Numbered from the stretch's first letter, positions 1 through 12,822 are shown. The stretch: DNA of 64,000 bases from Mantamonas sphyraenae (GCA_026936335.1 JAPMXV010000023.1:62001-126000), one strand, 5' to 3'. The notes: generated by a model not told the origin, from the sequence alone. Translations and numbers: made by a program.

Positions 1-113
1 CCACTGTAGGCTCCACAGGCTCCCTCTCAGCCTCATCCGTCGACTCTCTGCATCTCGATGGCTCCGAGCATGCCTCCCAGCTTCGTGACGAGCAGCTCAA
101 GCCTACTGTGGGA

Positions 114-1983
114 ATGGCGCTCGCCAGGGAGATTGAAGCGCAACCCGAACTTCGTCCACGCCTCCCAAACTCTGTCCGTGCCGCGTCCACGGGCAAGTAT
201 GCCTTTCCCTACCCCGCGCAACCTCTCCGCAAGTTTACTCTCTATGAAACAGCGACGGTATGTGCGGTGCGCGTGTGCGTGTGTGTCTGTGTGATGGATT
301 TTGCCGTTTGCCCTCTCGTTGTCATTCCCCGGCCGCGGTTCATCTCCTTCTAACCCCCCAATCTATCCATGCACCCACCTGCTCTGCTAACATGTGCACA
401 TACACTCTCCAACGCCACCCCGTTGCACAGAAATTCTATCTGGTGGCCTCCAATCGCGCTCGCACGCGCTTCCGGCTGCTGAAAATCGATCGCACCAACC
501 CAGACGAGCTGGACATTGAAGAGGACCACACTGTGTACGACAAGGAGGGCATTGAGGACGTGTTGACCATGATTGACGGTGCAAACAGCAGACAGGGTGG
601 TCTGGGCAAGGGAATGCCCGTAGCAGGGTTGCTTGGGTTCATCCGCTTCACCGAGGGCTACTACCTGGTCCTCCTCACCTCCAAAACCAAAGTGGCCCAA
701 TTGGGTGGACATGACATCTACGCAGTGTCCGACACCAGTCTCGTGTCGCTGAAGCCCAAGACACGATCGCTGTCGCTGAAACTCACCGACGAGTCTCGCT
801 ACAAGAACATCTTTGAATTGCTGGACCTCACCAAGGACTTTTTCTTCTCCTACACATACGACATGACACATACATTGCAGTTCAACATGAACGGACCCTC
901 GCGTGCACGACAGCAGCAAATGCAGGCCGCTGTGGATGCCCTGCAGCCTGAAGCCGCCGTCGACGACGTCATCCCGACCTCGCATGCCATGGATATCCAA
1001 CAGCCCCAGAGTGCAGACGCAGATGGCAGCAAAGAGGAGGGGGAGGAAGAAGAACAGGAGAAGAAGGAGAAGGAGGAAGAAGAACAGGAGAAGAAGGAGA
1101 AGGAGAAAGAACCGGAGAAGAAGGAGAAGGAACCGGAGCACCACACCACCACCACCACCACCACCACCACAACCACCACGGCATCCACAGGCCAGGGCAT
1201 GCCGAGTGTGAGCACAATCCAGGACCGTCTATCGGCAGCCAATCTTCCGTACAAGAGCATGTATGTGTGGAATGGGTTCCTGATGGATGACATGCTGCAG
1301 GCGTTTCCGGAGCTGGGCGACTGGTGTTTGCCCATCATTCAGGGCTTTGTGCGCCAGAAGCGTGTGTTTACGTTTGGACGACCGCTGCACATCACGCTAA
1401 TGGCACGGCGTTCGATCTACTATGCAGGCACACGGTATCGCAAGCGTGGGATCAACCACCAGGGCCAGGTGGCGAACGATGTGGAGATCGAACAGATCCT
1501 GCACGAAGGAGGTCGGGAGCCCGAGGAACGGTACGCCTCAATTGTACAGGTGCGAGGCAGCATCCCTCTGTTTTGGTCGCAGGACAACAGTATTGTCGTG
1601 CCCAAACCGGCCATCTTTGTGGAGAAGCACATCGATCCGTTCTTTGACACCACGAGGCTGCACTTCCAGGACCTGTTTGCACGGTATGGAGCACCCATCA
1701 TGGTGTTCAATCTGGTCAAGACGCAGGAAAAGAAACCTCGCGAGGCACTGCTCAACGAGGAGTACCAACACGCCATCGGCTTTCTCAACCGCCAGCTTCC
1801 GCGGGACTTTCAGATCGCCATGGTCAGTTGGGATCTGCATCGTGTGGCCAAAACCAACAAGGAGCAGGTGTTGCCCCAGTGTTGCGAGTTGGCAGAGGGC
1901 ATGATCCGACGCACGGGCTTCTTTTACTCGGGCCCACGCAAGTTTATCAACGTGGTGCGTGACAGCCAAGTGGACACCTCCTC

Positions 1984-2018
<35 letters not shown>

Positions 2019-3853
2019 ATGGTGGTGGTGGTGATGGTGGTGGCTCACCGGGCTCATTGGCCAGTCAGATGGAGGCCAGTGCATTGTCGGTGGCACACAA
2101 CAGGGACAATCTGGGCAGCGAACAGAACGGAGTGATTCGCACGAATTGCATCGACAGTCTGGATCGCACGAATGTGGCCCAATTCTGCATCGGCAAGGTG
2201 GCCCTTGGGTTTCAATTGTACGAAATGGGCTGGCTGGACCATCCCAAGGCAGCGTTGGACGAACGCATGTCCAACATCCTCATGGACATGTACGAGGAGA
2301 TGGGCCACCAGCTGTCCCAGCAGTACGCAGGCAGCGAGGCGTTGAACCAGATGGGCAAGTACCAAAAGGGAGGGTGGCAGGTGCAGTCCAAGGACGTCTT
2401 CACCAACATCCGTCGCTACTACAACAACAACTTCACCGACGCGGAGAAGCAGGACGCCATCAACCTCTTCCTGGGCAACTTTGTACCGGGCAAGACGGCG
2501 CCGCGATTGGCACAGAACAACACGGGCAGCAAGGACGCAAGCGACGAAACCTCGTTTGACCTGTGGGAACTCGAGTCGGACTATTACCTGCACAACAGCG
2601 ACAACAGTTTCCTGCCACAGCTACTGCGCGAGGGTTCACGATGGTGGGAGGACAGTGGCAAGCGCTTTGTGCAGCTGACACGCAGTGTGGGTGGCGATGG
2701 CGAACATGAACGGGAAGAGGAGAGCAACGAGAGCAACGAGGGCAACGAGGGCAATGAGGGCAATGAGGGCAAGGAAGAGGTGGAGCACGATGGCACTGGG
2801 GAAGGGTCGTCGTCGTCGTCGTCTTCGTCGTCTGCCAACCAAATGCTAGAGGCGATGCAACACGCAGAGGAGGAGGCGTGGAAGAAGCCCAGCTACTTTG
2901 AAGAGACGCACAAGGTGGAGAAGCTCAAGTCATTTGACAAGCACTTTGCGTATGCACAGAACGAACACATTCCGTCCAACGAAACCGACGAGTTTGTGCT
3001 GCACACACGTGGCATGGATCCGGGCATGCAGAGCATGTCGCGTGTGCGTTGGTACCGCGGTGCCACCACACAGGACGGCTATGCCGATCTGGGCATCGAC
3101 CTCACCGGTGCCTCCTCCTCCGCCTCCTCCATGCTCTCATCCAGCAGTGGCGGGATCACCACCTCCCCCACACGCAGCAGCAGCAGCAGCAGCAGCAGTG
3201 CATCCACACAGGTGCATCCGTTGCAGGGCAAGAGTGGCGGCAAGGCCAAGGCCAAGGGATCAGATGGTGCGAGTGCGGTGGAGCGTGTCAAGCAATCCGA
3301 TGACGGCGGACAGGGCAAGGGCCACCGCCAGAGCTTCCAAATGGGGTTGCCAGACTTTCGCACTCTGCTCACGGGTGGCAACAACGAGGATTCGGTGCGT
3401 CAGGGCACCTCGGCAGCAAAGAAGGCCCTGGGCAAACGGGTGGTGCCTGAGCGAACCGAGGCCGAGAAGCAATTCCAGCGGTACGTGGACACCCATGGCA
3501 CATTTGCGGCACACAACCAGTCGGCACACCAGCGCTATGGCATCCAACTGCAGAGTTCGACGCAGGACCACGATGCGTTTGATGCGTACCGCAACTGGCG
3601 TGATCGGTTTGGGGTGCAGTGGAAGCAAGCGCTGGACGAAACGGGCCACGAGACACAGCGACAGGAGTTTGGCCAATTGATGGAGGCATTGCCACAGTAT
3701 GCAGATGCAACCACCGACGCTCCATCGTGTTCCATCTACCGAGCCTTTGCCGACAAGAACCAGGTGCTGACCAGCTTCAGCGAACAGCTTGCCACACCCT
3801 ATTACGACGCCGAGTTTCTGCAGGATTGGGTGGAGGGCAAAACGACCATGTGA
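114..3853 (+). CDS. FIG4: FIG4-type polyphosphoinositide 5-phosphatase (SAC domain)
   Basis: FIG4/SAC3 removes the 5-phosphate of PI(3,5)P2 on endolysosomal membranes, in a complex with the Fab1/PIKfyve kinase and Vac14 (family knowledge). Exons modelled: 114-257 and 431-3853, phase 0, giving about 1188 aa against about 907 in human. The join reads LYETAT|KFYLVASN, matching the FIG4 N-terminus, and RTRFRLLKIDRT follows. The SAC catalytic CX5R motif is intact (RTNCIDSLDRTN, Cys near residue 621). The extra length is low-complexity insertion: Glu/Lys and Thr runs near 1035-1185, Ser/Gly near 1980-2045, Glu/Asn repeats near 2705-2775 and Ser runs near 2805 and 3170. The start is uncertain. The frame is open without a stop to base 3, and the first in-frame ATG is at 114, so an upstream exon or a partial 5' end is possible. 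It ends 55 bp before the convergent VLCAD gene. Confidence 0.9.
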
Positions 3854-3908
3854 AAAACGTTGAACAAACCAACACTGCATTCCATTGCATGCGTCCAGAA
3901 CCAGGAAA

Positions 3909-6038
3909 TCACACACCCAGGGGATGGGGAGGGATGTGCTTGCCGTTGCTAAAGATGTCCTTGGCAATGGAGCTGAGGTTCTTGTCGCCGTTCTTCTTCT
4001 CGCCCTTGGCCAGCAGACCCAGGTTGGCCTTGACACGTCGTCCCGCCTGGTCGGCAAAGGCGTTCACCAGCTTCACCTCGTGTTCGGCGCTTGCCAGACC
4101 CTCGTTGATGGAGGTGGTGCATCGAGACAGCGTGCTGCTCATGCCATACAGATCGATGGCCACGTCAGCCACACGCTTCAGCTGCAACTGGTGCGACGGC
4201 TCGAGGATGTTCTTGCCGTGGGTGTAGAGCAGACGGTCGACCTCAAAGGCAAAGGCACCGACGGAACGCTCAAAGGTCTTCTTGGCGGAAGAGAGGGAGC
4301 TGTGGATGTTGCTCAGGGGCTCTGGCTGCCAGGTCCTGCGCTTGATACGTGTGAGCACCTCATTGCCCAGCTCCTTGGCACTGCCGGGCAGCTTCTTGGC
4401 CAGCTTGGCCACACCCTGCAGCCTCTCACCGGGCACCTTGGCACCCGAGAGGGCAATGTACAGGCGCAGGATCTCGTTGGTGCCCTCAAAGATGGACAGG
4501 ATGCGCGAGTCACGCAGCATGCGCTCGTACGGGGCCGATGTCATGAAGCCCATGCCTCCGTGCACCTGCAGCGACTCGTTGATGGCGTTGAAGAGAGCCT
4601 CGCTGCCAAACACCTTGCAGCATGCGGCCTCCACGGAGCAATCCTCCACACCGTTGTCAATCATGCCTGTGGTGCAATAGGTCATGCTCTCGATGGCATA
4701 GGCGTTGACTGCCATCTGGGCAAACTTCTCCTCAATCAACCCAAAGTCCTTGATGGGCAGACCAAACTGCTTGCGGTTGATCGCATGCTCACTGGCCATG
4801 CCAATCAGACGACGGATGTTGGCCGATGCGCCTGCGCCGATGCCAAAGCGACCGTTGTTCAGGATGCGCATGGCAATCTTGAACCCTCCGCCCACCTCAC
4901 CCAACACATTCTCCACAGGCACCTTGCAATCGTCAAAGTACACTTCTGCCGTGTTGGATGCCTTGATGCCCAGCTTGCTCTCGGGTGCTCCGTTGGTCAA
5001 TCCACCAAAGCTGCGTTCCACAATGAACGCCGTCACCTTTTGCTTGCCATCCACCTCCGTCTGAGCAAACACCGTAAACACCTCCGCCGTGCCGCCGTTG
5101 CTGATCCAAATCTTGGAGCCGTTGAGCACCCAATGTTTGCCATCTTCGCTCAGCGTGGCCTTGGTGCGGATGGAGTTGGCATCCGACCCCGACGACGGTT
5201 CCGTCAGGGCAAACGCCGCCACGTGTTCACCCGACGCCAACTTGGGCAGATACTTCTTCTTCTGTTCCGGCGTACCATCCAGAAGGATGCCCTTGAGTCC
5301 AATCGACTGGTGGGCCATCAGCGTCACGGCAATGCCTCCGTCAAACACCACCTCTTCTGCAATGCGTGCATACGCGCTGTTCGACAGACCCAGACCCTCG
5401 TACTCGGTGGGGATCTAAGGGTGTGTGTGTGTCCATGTGGTGTGGTGTGGTGTGTCAGTGGCCCCGGGATCCCCAGTGCACGCCAGCCTCCGAAATCGTG
5501 GGTCCAGCAACCGCCGACGGCCTGCGAAGAAAGGGACAAAAGGCGCCTACCTGCAGACCAAACAGTCCCATGTCCTTGAGACCCTGCATAACATCGTCGG
5601 GAATGGCAGCAGCCTTGTCCAGGGCAGCCGAGTCGACCTGTGGCGTGTGGGAGGTGGGGTTTTTTCGCGGGTCAGCACCTTTTTCGGGAGGGCGATTGTT
5701 TCCCGAAGGCGAAACGGGCATTGGAAAGAGGGTTGGCCAAGAAACGGGTGGCATGCAACACGCACCTGCTCATCAAAGAACTTCTTGACCGGGTCGGCAA
5801 GCATCTTGAGGGTTTCGGTCTCGTCCTGGGTGAGGGCCCGCGGGAAGGGGACGATCTGGCGAGAGGGGACTTCGCCGCAAAAAAGCGAGCGGACGAAGCT
5901 GATGCCTTCGGTGGAGTTCTGCTGGTTGAGAGGGACGGCAGTGTGCAGAGAGGCAGTGGTTGCAGCCACAGTGGCATTCTGCATGGTGCCAACACGGCTG
6001 AGCACCTGCTTGGTGGAATGGGAAGCACGAGCAAACAT
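3909..6038 (-). CDS. ACADVL: Very-long-chain acyl-CoA dehydrogenase, mitochondrial
   Basis: FAD enzyme for the first step of mitochondrial beta-oxidation of long acyl-CoAs, passing electrons to ETF. Exons on the minus strand: 6038-5766, 5637-5551 and 5414-3909, all phase 0, about 621 aa (human precursor 655). The N-terminus MFARASHSTKQVLSRVG is rich in Arg, Lys and Ser without acids, as expected of a mitochondrial presequence. Visible family features are SFVRSLFCGEVPSRQIVPFP in exon 1, FALTEPSSGSDANS (FAD/substrate site) and the catalytic glutamate in SIFEGTNEILRLY near residue 430. The C-terminal ~150 residues match the VLCAD/ACAD9 extension that binds the inner membrane and is absent from MCAD. 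Both introns carry a CTGAC branch-like motif (gtcag at 5454 and 5671 on the plus strand). ACAD9 is the alternative assignment. Confidence 0.93.
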
Positions 6039-6214
6039 GTGTGTGGTGGGAGCGGGGTGCTGTTTGCAGTGGCTCCTTCCTCGCTCGGTGTTGCATCCAT
6101 CACCCATCCCATCCCATCCCCACTTTGTGTGTTGTTTGTATGCAAGTGTGTGAACATATCGAATGTGTATGTGACCGCTGCCCCACCCCATCCACCGCAA
6201 ATCTTGACGACGAG
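6039..6214. promoter_or_regulatory. Shared divergent promoter region, VLCAD / OGDH
   Basis: These 176 bp separate the initiator ATGs of two divergently transcribed mitochondrial enzyme genes, so both promoters must lie here or inside the first exons. The stretch has T-rich and TGTGTG segments but no clear TATA box on either strand. The call rests on gene layout, not on a recognised element. Confidence 0.45.
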
Positions 6215-9200
6215 ATGTTCGCACGAAGCGTCAAAACTCGCACTCACCGCCGTGCTGTGCAGGGTGTGCTCAATACCATGAGCAGCAGCAGCAGTAGCAG
6301 CAGCAGCACCACTACTGCCTCCTCCAGTGGCAGTAGCTCTGGTTTGTCGCTGTTGTTGCGCAGTACACCTGCACGTCCCCTGTCCAACACAGCCCTCAAG
6401 TTGGGCGACCAGCAGCCGCCGGCGTTCAGCTTTGCCGATCCCGCCGACGCCTTTCTCAACGCCACCAACACGTACGTTTGCGCCTGTTGTCATGCTTGCA
6501 ACCCAGCCTGTCTGTGACCCTACCTGTCCAGGCCCGTCCTGCCTGTGTCCTTCGCCTGCACACCCTCCTCTCGTAGCCCCAGCACCGGCGCCAAGAGAGG
6601 GCTTTTTCGAGGACCTTTCCGGCACAGCTTCTGTCCCACGCAAGCCCCGTTCAAAACTGACACACATCCATCCATTCCCATGCACTGGCAATGGCACCAA
6701 ACATCACACCCTGCATTGGTACAGCACGGCCCTGGAGAGCATGTATGCGCAGTGGAAGAATGCGCCCGACTCTGTGGAGTCGTCCTGGGCCTCCTTCTTC
6801 ACTGCCCTCGAGAACGAGACAGGACAACGGCCCTACAGCTACAAGGAGCCCATGCGTGCGTCCAAGGGCACCGGATCCGCCTCATCTGCTACAGACATCC
6901 AGTCTGCCGTGCGTGATACGGCGCGAGGTGCGTTGTGTGTGGCCCTGTGAGGCACCGTTGCTCGGAGACTTCCCTTTGATTTCCAGCCGCCCGCCGAAAA
7001 GGGTCCGCCCTTTGGTGGCGTCTTTTGGCGCCCGTTTGCGGCGGACACAGACACGGCACACACATGCCATGTGTACCATCCACGGCCACATGGACACTGA
7101 CACCGCATCGACACATCCACAGTGTTCCTGCTTGCGCGTGCGTATCGTGTGCGAGGCCACTTTACGGCGAACCTGGACCCGCTGGGGATTGCGCAGCGGC
7201 ACCACGTGCATGCACCCGTGCATTACTCACAGTACGGTCTGACAGACGCAGACCTGGACCGTGAGTTCTATGTGGGCGACCGTTTCTTCCTGGACAGTGT
7301 GGAGGAGACGTACCAGTGGAGGACACTGAGGGAGATCATTGCCACGCTGGAGCGCAGCTACTGTGGCACGGTGGGCTCCGAGTTCTTCCACATCCAATCC
7401 ACCACGGAGAAGGATTGGCTGTGTGCGCACTTTGAGACGGTGCAGACCACAGAGTACAGCAATGAGGACAAGAGGCAGCTGTTGAAGGGACTCATCCGCG
7501 CCGAGGGCTTTGAGGCGTTTCTGAAGAAGAAGTACGCCACTGCCAAGCGGTTTGGCCTGGAGGGAGGCGAGAGTCTCATCCCAGGCATGGAGTTCCTGAT
7601 GGAGCGTGCATCGAACCTGGGTGTGGAGACGTCGGTGATGGGCATGCCCCATCGTGGGCGTCTCAACGTGCTGTTCAACATTGTGCAGAAGCCTGCACGT
7701 GCGATCCTGCACGAGTTTTCGCCTGCGGACGAGTACGAGGACGACGGGATGGCCATGGGGTCGGGCGATGTGAAGTACCACCTGGGCACGTCGTGTGATC
7801 GCACCTGTGGCAATGGCAAGGTGATGCACGTGTCGCTGGCAGCAAACCCATCGCATCTGGAAGCAGTGAACCCTGTGGTGGAGGGCAAGACACGCGCCAA
7901 GCAGTTCTTCAACAACGACCCCAAACGCAAGCGTCACATGGCCGTGTTGCTGCACGGCGATGCTGCCTTTGCAGGACAGGGCATTGTGGCAGAGACGCTG
8001 GACTTTGCGTCGTTGGTGCATTACCAGACGGGAGGCACCATCCACATCATTGTCAACAACCAGATTGGGTTCACCACCGATCCCAAGTACGCTCGCTCGT
8101 CGCCGTACCCGTCGGATCTGGCCAAGACCATTGGGGCACCCATCTTCCACGTGAACGGAGACGACGTGGAGGCGGTGGCACGTGTGATGGAACTGTCGGC
8201 CATGTACCGTCAGGAGTTTGGCAAGTCGGCGGTGGTGGATCTGTGGTGTTACCGTCGCCACGGCCACAACGAAACGGACCAGCCTGCGTTTACACAGCCG
8301 TACATGTACAGCAAGATCGACAAGCAGCCGACGACGCTGGAGCTGTACGAGAAGCAGATGCTGGACGAAGGGGTGGTCACAGAGGAGCAGCTGGAGGCCA
8401 TGAAGGAGGAGTTCAACTCGTTCATGGAGAGCGAGTACCAGGAGGCCAAGACGTACGAGCCCAAGGGCAGCGATTGGCTGGAGAAGAACTGGCAGGGATT
8501 CAAGAGCCGCACCGACCTGGGGGCCAAGGAGGGACAGACCAAGACAGGCGTGGCAAGCGATTTGTTTGATCACGTGGCATCGCGTGTGAGCACCCTGCCG
8601 GACAAGAACTTCAACCCGCACCGTGGTCTCAAGCGTGTGTTCAAGGCACGCGAGGAGATGGCATCGTCTGGGGAGGGGATCGATTGGGGCATGGGTGAGG
8701 CGTTGGCCTTTGGCACCCTGCTGGCGGAAAAGACACCGGTGCGTCTGAGTGGACAGGATGTGGAACGAGGCACGTTTAGCCACAGGCATGCGGTGGTGCA
8801 CGATTCGACCTCGGGCAAGGATGTGACGTATGACGCATACATGCCCCTGCAGAACATCAGTGAGAACCAGGCACGCTTCCGTGTGACCAACAGCAACCTG
8901 AGCGAGGCGGCGGTGCTTGGGTTTGAGTTGGGTCATGCGTTGGAGAGCCCCGAACAGCTGGTGTTGTGGGAGGCACAGTTTGGCGACTTTGCCAACAGTG
9001 CACAGGTGATCATCGACCAGTTTGTGGTGTCGGGTGAGCAGAAGTGGCTGCGTCAGTGTGGTCTGGTCATGCTGTTGCCCCACGGCTACGACGGACAGGG
9101 CCCCGAACACAGCAGTGCCCGTTTGGAACGCTTCCTGCAGGCCAGCGACGAGGACGAGGACGTGGTGCCCAAGCACGACGTGTACAGTCGCAACCAGCTG

Positions 9201-9782
9201 TCCAACATCCAGGTGGTCAACTGCAGCACGCCGGCAAACTACTTCCATGTGCTGCGTCGCCAGGTGCACCGTGAGTTCCGCAAGCCCCTGGTGGTCATGT
9301 CACCCAAGAAGCTGCTGCGCTACAAGCACTGTGTCAGCAAGCGTGAGGACTTTCTGGAGGACACCGACTTTACGTATGTGTACGGCGACCAGAATCCGCA
9401 GCGTGTGGCCGACGAGGACGTGCGTAAGGTCGTCCTGTGCACAGGTCAGGTCTACTACCAGCTCAAGGAGGCGCAGGAGGCAGGCGAGTACAACGACGTG
9501 GCGTTGGTTCGTGTCGAACAGCTGGCCCCGTTCCCCTTTGAACATGTGGCCCCCGAGTTGCAACGCTATGCAAACGCAGAGGTGGTGTGGGCCCAGGAGG
9601 AACCCAAGAACATGGGTGCATGGACACACATGCGTCCTCGCATCTCTTCCCTTCTTCAGAGCCTCGGCGACGACCGACGCGTCTCGTACGCAGGCCGTGC
9701 TGCAGCTGCTGCCCCGGCCACAGGCGCTGCCCGTGTGCACAACTACGAGGTCAAGCAGATCAACAAGACGGTGTTTGGTTGA
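6215..9782 (+). CDS. OGDH: 2-oxoglutarate dehydrogenase E1 component
   Basis: Thiamine-diphosphate enzyme that decarboxylates 2-oxoglutarate in the TCA-cycle OGDH complex and hands succinyl groups to the E2 lipoamide. Exons 6215-6471, 6725-6927 and 7123-9782 give about 1039 aa (human 1023). Exon 1 starts MFARSVKTRTHRRAVQG, a basic mitochondrial presequence, followed by a Ser run. Exon 2 carries the conserved YAQW and SSWASFF segment that docks to the other subunits. Exon 3 holds the core: MPHRGRLNVL, ANPSHLEAVNPVVEGK, the ThDP-binding HGDAAFAGQG and NNQIGFTT, RRHGHNE, then GTFSHRHA, EAQFGDFAN and LLPHGYDGQGPEHSSAR. Intron CTGAC motifs lie at 6657 and 7097. Splice phases (2, then 1) restore a single frame. 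Head to head with VLCAD. Confidence 0.95.
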
Positions 9783-9830
9783 GGGAGAGGGAGAGAGAGG
9801 GAGAGAGGGAGAGAGAGAGGGAGGGAGAGA
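9781..9830. repeat. GA-rich microsatellite
   Basis: Purine-only GAGG/GAGA tract directly after the OGDH stop codon, in the 3' flank between OGDH and HPS1. Confidence 0.85.
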
Positions 9831-9840
9831 ATGCATTGAA

Positions 9841-9876
9841 ATCAACATCAACATCAACATCAACATCAACATCAAC
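9841..9876. repeat. Hexanucleotide repeat (ATCAAC)x6
   Basis: Six perfect head-to-tail copies of ATCAAC, then an ATGATC/ATCATG palindromic stretch. It lies between the convergent 3' ends of OGDH and HPS1. No coding role is seen. Confidence 0.9.
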
Positions 9877-9892
9877 ATGATCATCATGATCG

Positions 9893-12695
9893 CTATCCAA
9901 CACTGCGGGAGAACAGCTCGCTGATCAGGCGGTCGTTGTGGGTCTCCACTGCCTCGCAGGACAACAGACCCAGAAACATGGTGTAGAGTTCGTAGCAGCG
10001 GACATTGCGGATGGATGGGAAGAGGCGGGAGGCAAGCTCCTTGAAGTTGCGACTGTCGTTGACGAGACCGTCGAGACCCTGGGTTTGGTCGATTGGCAAT
10101 TCGTTGCCCTCGTTGTCCTCCATCCACAGGCGGTAGCTGTACTGATACTCTCCACTCTTCATCAGCATGGAGGTGTATCCGTTGGACAGGTGCTTCTGTG
10201 CCTGGTAGACCATGTCCCACACCCGTTCCTTGATCTGTTCGGCACTCTGTTCCGGGGTGATGCCACTTGTGCCCTCGTTGCCATGCATGCCTGCAATGGT
10301 GGGTGCCACGAGCTGGTTGGACCGCCGGTCTACAAAGATAAAGTGCACCAGGCCCGGGTAGTGGTGGACAAAGGAGAGCATGGTCACGTGTGTACGCTGC
10401 TTTGTCTCCAGAAAGTCCACAAAGCCACTGATGTCTTCGCGCACGTCGCTGCGGATGCGATTCATCTGCCTGCGTCTCAACAATTCCTCCCGTTTGATCT
10501 CCTCCTTCTCATCCATGCGTGTGGGGTCGCGTGTGCGATCCAGCAACAGCAACGTCACGTCGTCGCCCAGCTCTGCCGCATACACGTTGCATGCCCGCCC
10601 CTGGATGTACATCTTGTCAAACATCGTATCTCCATCGTCCTCGGTGTCGATCTCATCCACAGACGGGGTCGGCGTCGTCGCCGTGCCGGTGTTGTGGCTC
10701 TCGGATGATGACGAGGCGGAAGAAGACGAGGAGGAGGAGGAGGAGGAGGAGGAGGAGGACGCTGCGGTGACTTCCTCCTCTGCCGCCTCTGGTGTGGAGG
10801 ACAGTGTGTCACCAGTGCTTGCGGTGGTGGAGTCTGTGGTGGAGGCACCTGCACCCTCCTCGTGCAGAGTCTGCATGGTGGGGAAGAAGCGTGTGCCGTT
10901 GGGAGAAGTGGACAACTCCATGGAACGCCTGCCTTCGCTGGTGATGCTGTCCCTGCTGCTGGTCAGTGACGAACTGCTGCGTTGCTTGCCATAGCTTGGC
11001 TTCTCCTCGTTCGCCCCGTCGCCTGTGCTGTCATCATTCGACACTGCCATCACCAGAGGCACAGCCGTGGCTTCACTGCTTGTGCGCAGTGTCGACCCCG
11101 TGCGTTGGAACAGCAGGCTGTAGTTGCTACGTGGAGGCGCTGCTGCTGTGTGCCCGTTGTCCTTTGCCGAGCATTCTGCCAGCACCTGTGCTCCCACTCC
11201 TGCTGCCAACGTACCCTCGTCCTTGTCCTCTTCCTTTTCTGTCTCACCACCACCATCATCATCATTATCATCATCCTCCGCCGAAGCGGGTGTTTTGGCT
11301 GCCAGCTTGTCCCAGAGAGCGTCGTCCATTTCGCCCGTCACGGGTGTCTCCAGAGCCAGTTGCAACAGGGCAATGGTCAACCCACTGCTGTTGCGTTGCA
11401 ATGCCTCCTGTTCCACATCATGCACCACCTGTTGCAGCACTGCCACATCTGCCTCTGTCTGTGTCGTCGTCGTGTCTTGTCTGGTGGCGTCTCCTCCCTC
11501 TTCTCCTCCACCACCAAGCTGTTCCATCACCATGGCCAACAACCACTGCAGATACTCCTTCGATACCATCACCTCATGTTGGTTCCCATACGCTCCGCTC
11601 AAATCCACAAAGTCTTCGTCGTCAAACTCGTCTGCACTCACGTACCCGTCTTCGCTGGGTGCCCCCACGCTTTCCTCCTCGTCTCGGCCCCCTGTTCCTT
11701 GTTCTCCATCCTGCTCCACGCCCTCCTCCTGCTCCTGGCTGTCCCCACCTGCGTAAGAAGGGTGGTGGGGTCCCACCTCTGCGTTCACATACTCCACCTC
11801 GCCGTCGCCAAACCCGTTTTGCTCGGCGTCCATTTCGTCAATCCCGTCAGGAACTGCAGCACAGAAGTGCACCCACCCACACACCCGTCAACAAGCGCAG
11901 CACACCTCTGTGTCAGTGCATGTCCCACACCAAAGGTCTCTCCCACCCACCCTGCATCCTCTCTGTGCCCTGACGTGTGCATGTGTGTGTGTGTGGACCA
12001 GCAAGAGAGGGGAAAACCCCGTGGATGGTCGCTCCCACGCCTGCAGCCTGTGCACACCTACCTGTGGGTCTGAAAAAGGTGAGCACACTGATGAAAGCCA
12101 TGATGTTGTCGCCAAGGACAAAGTCAAATGCCTTTGGGGCTGTGTAGTGAGCCACCATGCGTGTGCCCACGACAAGGATGGCCTGCATGGATGCCTCCTC
12201 TGCGTTGTCGCAGTGGTTGAGGACGGCTCGCTTCATGGCCGCATGAGTGCGTTGTTTGAGGTCGTCGTTGACTTCCAATTGTTCGCTTGCTTGCACGAGG
12301 AAACTCTGGTGATCGCGTGCCAGCGCACTCATGGTGGCCACGGTGATGCGCAGCTGCCGTGCTGCCCGGGTGAATCCGGCATGACGCATCTGTTTGACAA
12401 AGTACATGAGCTTCTCACCAAAGCGTAGCATGAGCAGCTGGTAGAGTTGGTGCAGTTCCCTGCGCAGGAAGGGTTCCGGTTCCCCTTCGTCGGAGCTGAC
12501 AAAGAACAACAGCGACTCAAACTGTTGGAAGACCATCAGAAGCTTGCCTGCTCGCATGCACTTGACTTGCTGGTGGAAGTTTTCCGACAACAGTGACTGC
12601 GTCACCACCACCGGTGTCGCCAGCATGCGTCCGTGTCGCTTGTCAAAGTAGATCGTGTTGCCGATCTCATCGGCCACGAGAAAGTGTTTTACCAT
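9893..12695 (-). CDS. HPS1: HPS1-like subunit of BLOC-3 (Rab GEF)
   Basis: In animals HPS1 pairs with HPS4 as BLOC-3, the exchange factor for Rab32/38 in lysosome-related organelle biogenesis; it is a Longin/LONGIN-like protein related to Mon1. Exons 12695-12062 and 11853-9893 (phase 1 join, FFRPT|VPDGIDEMD) give about 864 aa (human 700). The N-terminus has a longin-type opening (MVKHFLVADEIGNTIYFDK) and FGEKLMYFVKQ. The C-terminal block is the strongest match: VTMLSFVHHYPGLVHFIFVD, VWDMVYQAQKHLSNGYTSML, YQYSYRLWMED and VRCYELYTMFL, in the same order as in human HPS1. The middle, about residues 230-600, is acidic and Ser-rich low complexity. The intron has a CTGAC 58 nt from its acceptor. Identification is from remembered family similarity; a Mon1/Ccz1 relative is the alternative. 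Confidence 0.82.
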
Positions 12696-12718
12696 GGAGG
12701 GGGGTTATGTAGAAGAAT

Positions 12719-12741
12719 GTGTGTGTGTGTGTGTGTGTGTG
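12719..12741. repeat. (TG)n microsatellite
   Basis: Pure TG dinucleotide run in the 127 bp between the HPS1 start codon and the stop codon of the upstream EEP nuclease gene. A G-rich GGTGGT tract follows to about 12800. Confidence 0.85.
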
Positions 12742-12822
12742 GGAGGGTAAAGGGGGAGGGTGGTGGTGGTGGTGGTTGGTGGTGGTGGTGTGGGTGGGAT
12801 GGCGCAGATTGGGTTTCCCATT

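Noticed and set aside
3885-5579. Long plus-strand open frame (564 codons) opposite VLCAD
   Set aside because: It is antisense to a protein with unmistakable acyl-CoA dehydrogenase motifs. Its own translation is low in recognisable pattern; such shadow frames arise from GC-rich third positions.
7227-9269. 680-codon minus-strand frame opposite OGDH
   Set aside because: OGDH is certain on the plus strand; the antisense frame is a shadow.
10715-10765. Runs of GAG/GAC/TCG triplets as expanded microsatellites
   Set aside because: They encode Ser, Glu or Asp tracts in frame (here within HPS1) and are common in this genome's proteins, so they are better seen as coding low complexity.
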